Origin: an uncultured Verrucomicrobiota bacterium
GTDB taxonomy: Bacteria > Verrucomicrobiota > Kiritimatiellia > RFP12 > UBA1067
Assembly (NCBI GenBank): GCA_946543025.1
Contig: CAMNLN010000174.1
Coordinates: forward strand, 1 to 7,489
Reading direction: 5' to 3'
Length of the DNA: 7,489 nucleotides
Shown: one piece after another, positions 1-5,885 of the stretch
How positions within the stretch are numbered: position 1 is the stretch's first letter
Layout: every line of letters starts with the position of its first letter
Position numbers and translations under genes: made by a program
Notes under the pieces: generated by a model
What the model was told of the DNA's origin: nothing
Seen by the model: the letters and a program-made list of their open reading frames with translations, nothing else
Databases searched by the model: none

Positions 1-1986
1 TCGCGCATCCGTCGCCTCGGCTTCGACCAGGTGCAGACGTTCTTCCCGCAGCTGATGGACGACGGACGCGTCTCCTACACGCGCTGGGAGTACAACGACC
101 GCTCCGCCTCCGGCCTTCAACAGCTCTACGCGATGAACCCCGACGGCACGAGGCAGACGGGCCTTTTTGCGAACAACAGCGAGTTCCCGTTCTCGCTCAT
201 CCACACGCGCGGCATTCCGGGTACGCGCGACATCATGATGATCTCCTGCGGGCACCACGTGGGACAGAAGGGGCGCCTCGCGATGTCGCGCCTCGCGGAC
301 GGCGACGACTACACGAGCTTTACCTACGATCCTGCGAAGAGCGTGTGGGGCATGAACACGAACGCCGTGAAGATGATTTTCCCTGGCAATCGCGTGATGA
401 CGATCCCGTGGTCGCCGTGGGACAACCCGAGCGGACCCGCCACCACGAACATTCCCGGCATGTACTATCTCGCGGGCGCGGCGATGAACGCCGCGCCAGG
501 CGTCCAGCCCGCGCGCCAGCCGCACGACTACCACTACAACGTGTTTGACATGCATTCGCAGTTCGGTCCGCAGTGGGCATACCCGTTCCCTCTCGGCGGC
601 GGACGCCTGCTCGTCTCGTTCATGCCCGAGGGCTGCCGCTACTATCGCGGCCCCTACTCGTCGCGCTTCGGCGTGTACGCGATGGACGAGACGGGCCGCC
701 GCGAGCTGCTCGCGTTCGACTGGGGCCAGCACTGCATGCAGCCGATTCCCGTGAAGCGCCGGGTGCCGCCGCCACGCGCGCTGAAGAAGCTCGACTATCG
801 CGAGGGCTTTGGCACGTATTACGTGCAGGACGTCTACGCCGGTGCGGCGATGGCGGGCGCGCCGAAGGGCTGCGTGAAGCGCCTGCGCGTGATCGGGCTT
901 GAGTACCGTCCCGTCCACATCGGCTGGAACTGGCAGTACGGCTGGCACTCCACGCAGGGGAAGATCGGCACGCCCATCGCGGTAGGCAACGGCGCGTACG
1001 ACGTGAAGCATGTGCTCGGCGATGCGGATGTGGAGGCGGACGGTTCGTGCAGCTTCCGCGCGCCCGCGCGTACGCCGCTTTATTTCCAGCTCATCGACAA
1101 GGACGGCTGTTGCATCCAGACGATGCGAAGCTGGTCCACGCTCCAGCCGGGCGAGGTGAACGGATGCATCGGTTGCCATGAGCATCCGCACCTGGCGGGC
1201 GTGGAGAACGCAAGGGCGCTTGCGCTCAAGCGTCCGCCCCAGCGCCTTAAGCCGTGGCTTCCGGGCGGCGAGACGCACCCGTTTATCGCCACGCTGGAGA
1301 AGGATGGGCCGCTCGCCTCGCTTGACAACTGGATGGGGCTGAACCGTCCAAAGGCTATCGTCGACACCGACCAAAACGACGGCTTCAGCTTCTCGCGCCT
1401 CGTCCAGCCCATCCTCGACGCGAAGTGCGTCTCCTGCCACGACGGCTCCGGCAAGAAACTGCCGGTGGGGCGAGCCGTCTCCGGCGAGCCGTCCGTCATA
1501 CCGGCCGCGATGGACCTTCGCGGTACGCGCGGCCAGCTGCCGCCCTCCGACGACCAGTCGAAGCGCAAGTACACCACTTCCTACCTCGCGCTTGCATACA
1601 AGGGCCAATGCAACGAGAAGATCAACTTCGCGCACGGGCTTGGCTTCGCGCCGTTCAAGCCGCCGTACTCCTTCGGCGCGGCGAAGAGCGCCGTGTGGCA
1701 GATGTTGAAGAAAGGACACCACGGTGCGGCGCTCACGGACGCCGAGTTGCGCCTTCTCGCATGCTGGATCGACCTTGCGGTGCCGTTCTGCGGGTCGTAC
1801 GTGGAGCGCCACGACTGGAACGACTGGTACAAGCAACGCTTCCAGTACACGTGCAACAAGCGCGCGGCGTTTGCCTGGCAGGAGCTGAACGACGTGCGCC
1901 GCGAGTACGGCCTTGCGCCGGTGCCGCTCACGGGCTTCATGCCAAACGTGGCCGAGCCGCGCCGTCAGAAATACTGGGCGGAATAA
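1..1986 (+). CDS. HzsA-related diheme c-type cytochrome (hydrazine synthase alpha-like), 5' truncated
   Basis: The frame is open from base 1, so the true start lies upstream; the GTG at 31 is inside the gene. 661 residues are visible. The first third is rich in short beta-strand patterns (for example MDDGRVSYTRWEY), as expected for the beta-propeller-like N-terminal part of hydrazine synthase alpha. Then comes a stretch typical of the HzsA middle domain (YYVQDVYAG, VKRLRVIGLEYRP, SWSTLQPGE) that runs into a haem motif CIGCH (1165-1179). A second haem motif, CVSCH followed by DGSG, sits at 1426-1440, and the protein ends with the LLACWIDLAVPFCGSY block common in these proteins. It should be exported and carry two covalent haems, but the signal peptide is outside the window. 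True HzsA (about 800 residues) makes hydrazine in anammox bacteria together with HzsB and HzsC. Neither partner is visible here, and HzsA-like proteins also occur in bacteria not known to do anammox, so the substrate is unknown. Family call is strong; function is not known. Confidence 0.87.
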   Translation, partial: SRIRRLGFDQVQTFFPQLMDDGRVSYTRWEYNDRSASGLQQLYAMNPDGTRQTGLFANNSEFPFSLIHTRGIPGTRDIMMISCGHHVGQKGRLAMSRLADGDDYTSFTYDPAKSVWGMNTNAVKMIFPGNRVMTIPWSPWDNPSGPATTNIPGMYYLAGAAMNAAPGVQPARQPHDYHYNVFDMHSQFGPQWAYPFPLGGGRLLVSFMPEGCRYYRGPYSSRFGVYAMDETGRRELLAFDWGQHCMQPIPVKRRVPPPRALKKLDYREGFGTYYVQDVYAGAAMAGAPKGCVKRLRVIGLEYRPVHIGWNWQYGWHSTQGKIGTPIAVGNGAYDVKHVLGDADVEADGSCSFRAPARTPLYFQLIDKDGCCIQTMRSWSTLQPGEVNGCIGCHEHPHLAGVENARALALKRPPQRLKPWLPGGETHPFIATLEKDGPLASLDNWMGLNRPKAIVDTDQNDGFSFSRLVQPILDAKCVSCHDGSGKKLPVGRAVSGEPSVIPAAMDLRGTRGQLPPSDDQSKRKYTTSYLALAYKGQCNEKINFAHGLGFAPFKPPYSFGAAKSAVWQMLKKGHHGAALTDAELRLLACWIDLAVPFCGSYVERHDWNDWYKQRFQYTCNKRAAFAWQELNDVRREYGLAPVPLTGFMPNVAEPRRQKYWAE

Positions 1987-2016
1987 GGCTGGCGCATCGG
2001 CGCGCCGGTTCCCGTT
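1987..2016 (+). terminator. Possible weak stem-loop terminator after the HzsA-related gene
   Basis: Directly after the TAA stop, 1987-1995 (GGCTGGCGC) can pair with 2002-2010 (GCGCCGGTT) around a 6-base loop. This gives nine pairs, three of them G-U, with a five-pair G-C core next to the loop. What follows is CCCGTTT, so the usual T-run is almost absent. The position between two transcription units fits a terminator, but in GC-rich DNA such a stem can arise by chance. Confidence 0.27.
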
Positions 2017-2025
2017 TGCTATAAT
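2017..2025 (+). promoter_or_regulatory. Extended -10 promoter for bioWF
   Basis: TGCTATAAT contains a perfect -10 box (TATAAT, 2020-2025) preceded by the TGN extension. It is an isolated AT island in GC-rich DNA, 23 bases before the ATG at 2049. Transcription would start near 2032 and leave a leader of about 17 bases. The place where a -35 box should be (around 1997-2002, TCGGCG) does not resemble TTGACA. No good Shine-Dalgarno site lies in the leader; the only purine run, AGG at 2044-2046, is too close to the ATG. Confidence 0.62.
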
Positions 2026-2048
2026 AGGCGGCGAAAGCTGAATAGGCG

Positions 2049-3953
2049 ATGGAACCAGAGAAGCAGGAAAAACTGTATTGCGTGAAGATGCGGGCGTCGC
2101 GGGACGGTGAGCACGTCTCCGGCGCCGAGCGGATTGTCCCCGCCGCCGCCGTGCCGACCGTCGCGGCGCAACTTGCCGCCCGTGCGTTGGGCCATTCCAA
2201 GGGTACGCCCGACTTCATCAACGTAAAGGTTGAGAGGCCGGGCGAGATCGTGCGGCTGAAGGCGCTCCCCGTGGCGACGCACGTGACGCACACGCCCGCC
2301 GAGGGATACGCCTGCGCGGCCGAGCTGTTGCGCGGCGTCGGCTTTACGCGCATCGACGAGATCATGGCGCTCTTCCGCGAGACCTACAACATGCGCGGGG
2401 CGATGCTGCTGGACGCCGATACGCTCGAACGGCTGGAACCCGACCGCGCGCGCGGCGTCCGCGCCACCTGCATGGATGACGCCGACTCGCTCGCGAAAGG
2501 AACCGCCGCCGGCAAGAACCACTACGCCGAGGCGATCGTCTTGGCGACCAAGGTGCAGCACACGCCAGGCATCGTGGGCGAAATCTGCGTCTCGGACGAT
2601 CCTGACTACGTGACCGGCTACGTGGCGACGCGCGAGATCGGCTACCGGCGCATTACCGTCATCAAGGAGAAGGGCGATCCCTCCGGCGGCCGTATCTTCC
2701 TCTACCGGGGACCGCGCGAGCAGGTGCCCGAGACGATCCGGTTTCTGGAACGGCAGGCCGTCATCGTTGAGGACGTGCCGCCGCTGGAGGACGGGAAGTC
2801 GGGGATGCGCTGGGACCTCCTTGCCGATGAGCTGTCCTCCATTGAGGCGTCCGGGCTGGGACGGCGATGCCGGACGCTAGACGCGCCGACGGGGCCGACG
2901 GCCGTCGTCGACGGAAAACGGCTTGTCGTCTTTTCCTCCAACGACTACCTCGACCTGGCGCGCGATCCGCGCGTGACGGCGGCGGCGGCCGACGCAGCGC
3001 GGCGTTGGGGTGCGGGTTCGGGCGGCGCGCGCCTGACCACCGGCACGCAGCCGCCGCACGTGACGCTGGAGGCGCACCTCGCTCGTTTCAAGGGGACGGA
3101 GGCCGCGCTCACGTACGCGACGGGCTACATGGCGAACGTCGGCATCATCTCCGCGCTCGTCGGAAAGGGCGACGCGGTCTTTTCCGACGAGCTGAACCAC
3201 GCCTCGATCATCGACGGCTGCCGTCTCTCGGGTGCAACGACCGTCGTCTATCGGCACAACGACATGGCCGACCTTGATCGGAAGCTGGGCGGCGCGCGCG
3301 CATATCGACGGCGGCTCGTCGTCTCGGACGCCGTGTTCTCCATGGACGGCGATATCCTCGACTTGCCGCGCTTCCTGGAAACCTGCCGCCGCCATGATGC
3401 CTTTTCGATGATTGACGAGGCACACGCGACAGGCGTTCTGGGTGCGACGGGGCGCGGGCTCTGCGAGCACTTCGGGTGCGGTCATCCCGACGTCCTGATG
3501 GGAACCCTTTCCAAGGCGCTCGGAAGCGAGGGCGGGTATGTGTGCGGGTCGCGGCTTCTAATCGACTGGCTGCGCAACAGGTCGCGCGCGTTCATCTTCT
3601 CCACTGCGCCGGGCGCGTCGGCGATGGCGGCGGCGGATGCCGCGCTGTCCGTGCTGGAGGCGGAACCGGAACGGGTGGGGCGCGTTCGCGAGAACGCGGC
3701 GTTCCTCGTGGCGGAACTCGCGCGGCTGGGCATCAAGGCGTCTACGCAGAGCGCGATCGTGCCGATCCTCGTAGGCGACGAGCGGCGGGCAATGTCCCTT
3801 TCGGACAGGCTTTTGGGCGACGGGTTCCTGATTCCGGCGATCCGCTATCCCACCGTGGCGCGCGGCGCGTCGCGTCTGCGCGTGGCCGTGATGAGCGCGC
3901 ACACGCAGGACGACCTCTCACGCGTGGCGACGGCGCTCGCCGGCTGCCGCTGA
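2049..3953 (+). CDS. bioWF: Bifunctional BioW-BioF fusion: 6-carboxyhexanoate-CoA ligase / 8-amino-7-oxononanoate synthase
   Basis: A 634-residue protein with two complete enzymes of the early biotin pathway. Residues 1 to about 243 are BioW, which joins pimelate to CoA using ATP. Family blocks seen are VKMRAS (12-17), GAER (25-28), HSKGTPDFINV (49-59), MRGAML (115-120), RGVRAT (135-140) and SDDPDYVTGYV (182-192). After a short linker, residues 253-634 are BioF (382 residues, the usual length), a PLP enzyme that condenses pimeloyl-CoA with alanine. It shows SSNDYLDLA (N298), GSGGARLTTGT (324-334), DEAHATGVLG (D456, H459) and TLSKALG, where K489 should bind PLP. All key BioF landmarks are present, so both halves look active. 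The fusion would pass pimeloyl-CoA directly between sites in the cytoplasm. The ATG at 2049 is chosen because the N-terminus aligns with BioW proteins. No bioA, bioD or bioB is in the window. From memory, such fusions exist in databases, so this is uncommon rather than new. Confidence 0.95.
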   Translation: MEPEKQEKLYCVKMRASRDGEHVSGAERIVPAAAVPTVAAQLAARALGHSKGTPDFINVKVERPGEIVRLKALPVATHVTHTPAEGYACAAELLRGVGFTRIDEIMALFRETYNMRGAMLLDADTLERLEPDRARGVRATCMDDADSLAKGTAAGKNHYAEAIVLATKVQHTPGIVGEICVSDDPDYVTGYVATREIGYRRITVIKEKGDPSGGRIFLYRGPREQVPETIRFLERQAVIVEDVPPLEDGKSGMRWDLLADELSSIEASGLGRRCRTLDAPTGPTAVVDGKRLVVFSSNDYLDLARDPRVTAAAADAARRWGAGSGGARLTTGTQPPHVTLEAHLARFKGTEAALTYATGYMANVGIISALVGKGDAVFSDELNHASIIDGCRLSGATTVVYRHNDMADLDRKLGGARAYRRRLVVSDAVFSMDGDILDLPRFLETCRRHDAFSMIDEAHATGVLGATGRGLCEHFGCGHPDVLMGTLSKALGSEGGYVCGSRLLIDWLRNRSRAFIFSTAPGASAMAAADAALSVLEAEPERVGRVRENAAFLVAELARLGIKASTQSAIVPILVGDERRAMSLSDRLLGDGFLIPAIRYPTVARGASRLRVAVMSAHTQDDLSRVATALAGCR

Positions 3954-4015
3954 ACGCATTCCTCGGTCGCTGTCTTCGCCAGATCATGAGGCGGTTTCCC
4001 ATGCAACGCGCAGTA

Positions 4016-4024
4016 TGGTATACT
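4016..4024 (+). promoter_or_regulatory. Extended -10 promoter for the kinase-exonuclease unit (leaderless transcript likely)
   Basis: TGGTATACT has the TGN extension and a -10 box TATACT (4019-4024) one base from consensus. The box ends only 6 bases before the ATG at 4031. RNA polymerase normally starts 6-8 bases past the box, which puts the first transcribed base at or within a base of that ATG. The mRNA would therefore have no leader and no ribosome binding site. A -35 box is not clear; TTTCCC at 3995-4000 is the best, weak, candidate. Confidence 0.6.
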
Positions 4025-4030
4025 AGCGCC

Positions 4031-5032
4031 ATGCAACCGACGATCGAACGATATGGCAGCGGGCACATCAACGAAACTTACCGGATGACGTGCCCAGACG
4101 GGCCGCAGTACATTTTCCAGAAGATCAACACGTCGATCTTCCCCGACCCCGACGCGCTGATGGAGAACATCACGCGCGTGACGAAACATATTCGCACGAA
4201 GCATCCCGACGATCCGCGCTGTACGCTTACGGTGCTGGACTACTCGCGCCCGTGGCGGCAGTACGTCTTCATCGAGGGCGCGCGCACGTATGACCTCATC
4301 GAGCGGCCGGACCAGGCGTACAAGGTGGCGCGCGCGTTTGCGCGTTTCCAGAACGATCTCGCCGACCTGCCGGGTCCGCGCCTCCACGAGATCCTGCCGC
4401 ATTTCCATGATACGCGCGCACGTCTCGCGCAGCTCGATGCGGCGCTTGAGGCCGACGTGAAGGGGCGCGCGAAGGACGTCGCGGACGAACTCGCGTTCGT
4501 GGACGCGCGGCGCGCCGAGGCCGGGCGCATCCTGGACCTTATGGCCAACGGCGACATCCCTGAGCGCATCACGCACAATGACACGAAGATCAACAACGTC
4601 ATGCTCGACGACACGACGGGCGAGGGTGTGGCCGTGATCGACCTCGACACGACGATGCCCGGTTGCGCGCTCTACGACTTCGGGGACATGGTGCGCACCT
4701 CCACGGCGGCCGCCGCCGAGGACGAGCGCGATCTCTCGAAGGTGTTCTCGCGCAAGGAGTACTTCGAGCAGCTCGTGCGCGGCTACCTTTCCGAGGCGAA
4801 GTTCCTCAATCGGACGGAGCTGGAGAACCTCGCGTTCTCCGGGCGACTCATCACGTTCACCATCGGCGTACGATTCCTCACGGACTACTTGGCGGGCGAC
4901 GTCTATTTCCACACTGCCTGCGCCGACCACAACCTTGTGCGCTGCCGTACGCAGTTCAAGATGGTAAAATCGATGGAAGATCAGGCGGCAGATTACGAAG
5001 CGATCGTGCGTGCGGTCCGGGAGGGCCGTTAG
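4031..5032 (+). CDS. NahK-like N-acetylhexosamine 1-kinase, aminoglycoside phosphotransferase fold
   Basis: 333 residues. The sequence strongly recalls Bifidobacterium longum NahK, which phosphorylates N-acetylglucosamine and N-acetylgalactosamine at C1 in lacto-N-biose and galacto-N-biose salvage. Shared blocks are YGSGHINETY (8-17, nucleotide loop), NTSIFPD (33-39), LMENITRVT (43-51), HFHDT (124-128), THNDTKINNVMLD (181-193), VIDLDTTMPG (202-211), YDFGDMVR (215-222), EDERDLSKV (230-238) and HNLVRCRTQFKMV (300-312). D184 is the expected catalytic base; D204 and D206 the expected metal ligands. The start at 4031 is set by the promoter just in front of it. In-frame ATGs at 3986 and 4001 lie upstream of or beside that promoter, and the sequence they would add does not look like the family. 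With this start the protein lacks about 20-25 N-terminal residues found in NahK. It is followed 3 bp later by the exonuclease gene. A kinase for a related sugar is possible; a true antibiotic-resistance role is unlikely. Confidence 0.88.
   Translation: MQPTIERYGSGHINETYRMTCPDGPQYIFQKINTSIFPDPDALMENITRVTKHIRTKHPDDPRCTLTVLDYSRPWRQYVFIEGARTYDLIERPDQAYKVARAFARFQNDLADLPGPRLHEILPHFHDTRARLAQLDAALEADVKGRAKDVADELAFVDARRAEAGRILDLMANGDIPERITHNDTKINNVMLDDTTGEGVAVIDLDTTMPGCALYDFGDMVRTSTAAAAEDERDLSKVFSRKEYFEQLVRGYLSEAKFLNRTELENLAFSGRLITFTIGVRFLTDYLAGDVYFHTACADHNLVRCRTQFKMVKSMEDQAADYEAIVRAVREGR
5020..5025 (+). promoter_or_regulatory. Shine-Dalgarno site for the exonuclease gene, inside the kinase gene
   Basis: GGAGGG lies in the last codons of the kinase gene, with 10 bases between it and the ATG at 5036. 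This supports that start and suggests translation coupled to the kinase on one mRNA. No separate promoter is visible for this gene. Confidence 0.5.
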
Positions 5033-5035
5033 CCG

Positions 5036-5863
5036 ATGGCGGGCGCGAACAGGCAGACATGGGCCTTCGACTGCGAGTGGGCGCCTGATCTCGTGGCCGG
5101 ACGGCGGCTCTATCATCTGGGATCGGACGTGCCGGACGACGAGGTGTTGCGCGTCATGTGGGAGCAAGGCGGCGCCACGGAGGAGAATCCGCAACCGTTC
5201 CTCAAGACCGTGCTTTGCCGCATCGTCTCCATCGCCGCCGTCGTACGCGTGGAAGACAAGGACGGCGTGGAGGTTCATCTGTGGACGCTACCTGAAAAGC
5301 CCGAAGACGTTTCGGTGACAGAGTCGGACATCCTCAAGCGTTTTCTCGGCAAGTTCGGGCGCGCCAAGCCTACGCTCGTGGGCTACAACTCGCGCTTCTC
5401 GGACCTTCACATCCTCGCGCAGCGGGCCATCGTGAACGGTCTTTCGCTGCCCGAGTTCGCGAAGCAGGTTTGCGGCAAGCCGTGGGACATGGATGCCGTG
5501 GACCTGATGGACGTGGTGGGGGGCTTCAAGAAGGGAGCGACCTGCTCGCTCCACGAGATCGCGAACCTTTGCGACATCCCCGGCAAGCTCGACACGACGG
5601 GCGACGACGTGGCGCGCCTCTTCTACGGCGGCAAGCGGCGCGCGATCGTGGAGTACAACGCCTTTGATGCGCTTACCACGTACTTGCTGTGGCTGCGCGT
5701 AGAATATTTCAAGGGAACGTTCGGCACGACGCAGTACGCCGAGGAGCAACAGCGCGTGCGTGACTTGCTGAAGACGAAGTCAGCCGAACCTGATGGTGCC
5801 TTCCTCAAGCGGTATCTCGCCGCGTGGGACGCGCTTCGGCCTGCGGAGTATGGTATAATTTGA
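5036..5863 (+). CDS. Predicted 3'-5' exonuclease, PolB-exonuclease-like (DnaQ fold)
   Basis: 275 residues matching the stand-alone family of predicted exonucleases related to the proofreading domain of PolB (Pfam DNA_pol_B_exo2 as I recall it). The three DnaQ-type motifs are present: ExoI FDCEWAPD (11-18; D12 and E14 bind metal), ExoII VGYNSRFSD (115-123; N118, D123), and ExoIII YNAFDALTTYLLWLR (207-221; Y207, D211). All four expected acidic metal ligands are there, so it should be active on DNA or RNA 3' ends in the cytoplasm. The block SLHEIANLCDIPGKLDTTGDD before ExoIII is also typical of the family. There is no polymerase domain. It begins 3 bp after the kinase stop, so the two are co-transcribed, though no functional link is obvious. 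Its last codons contain the promoter of the next gene. The real substrate is unknown for the family. Confidence 0.87.
   Translation: MAGANRQTWAFDCEWAPDLVAGRRLYHLGSDVPDDEVLRVMWEQGGATEENPQPFLKTVLCRIVSIAAVVRVEDKDGVEVHLWTLPEKPEDVSVTESDILKRFLGKFGRAKPTLVGYNSRFSDLHILAQRAIVNGLSLPEFAKQVCGKPWDMDAVDLMDVVGGFKKGATCSLHEIANLCDIPGKLDTTGDDVARLFYGGKRRAIVEYNAFDALTTYLLWLRVEYFKGTFGTTQYAEEQQRVRDLLKTKSAEPDGAFLKRYLAAWDALRPAEYGII
5851..5859 (+). promoter_or_regulatory. Extended -10 promoter for the exported-protein gene
   Basis: TGGTATAAT contains a perfect -10 box (5854-5859) with the TGN extension, overlapping the last three sense codons and ending just before the TGA of the exonuclease gene. Transcription should begin near 5866, giving a leader of about 20 bases that holds a Shine-Dalgarno site. 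No TTGACA-like -35 box is seen at the right distance. Confidence 0.62.
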
Positions 5864-5869
5864 CTCGTA

Positions 5870-5875
5870 AAGGAG
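5870..5875 (+). promoter_or_regulatory. Strong Shine-Dalgarno site AAGGAG deciding the start at 5886
   Basis: AAGGAG with 10 bases to the ATG at 5886, in a leader of mostly A residues (5868-5884). It is the best ribosome binding site in the window and favours the ATG at 5886 over the nearby in-frame ATGs at 5898 and 5907. Confidence 0.7.
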
Positions 5876-5885
5876 AAAACAGAAC

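Noticed and set aside
1425..2024. + strand open frame (199 codons) overlapping the end of the HzsA-related gene
   Set aside because: It reads the haem-motif region in another frame and has no domain or start signal of its own.
3476..4030. Upstream extension of the kinase frame to 3476, overlapping bioWF by about 480 bases
   Set aside because: The extra residues are an out-of-frame reading of BioF, arginine/glycine-rich and unlike any kinase N-terminus. The promoter at 4016-4024 marks the real start.
4031..5032. Antibiotic-resistance aminoglycoside phosphotransferase
   Set aside because: The fold is shared, but the specific motifs (NTSIFPD, HFHDT, VIDLDTTMPG) are those of NahK-type sugar kinases.
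3845..5278. Long open frame on the - strand (477 codons) across the kinase and exonuclease genes
   Set aside because: It lies opposite two genes with clear conserved motifs, its translation is arginine- and histidine-rich with no recognisable domain, and GC-rich coding DNA often leaves such open antisense frames.
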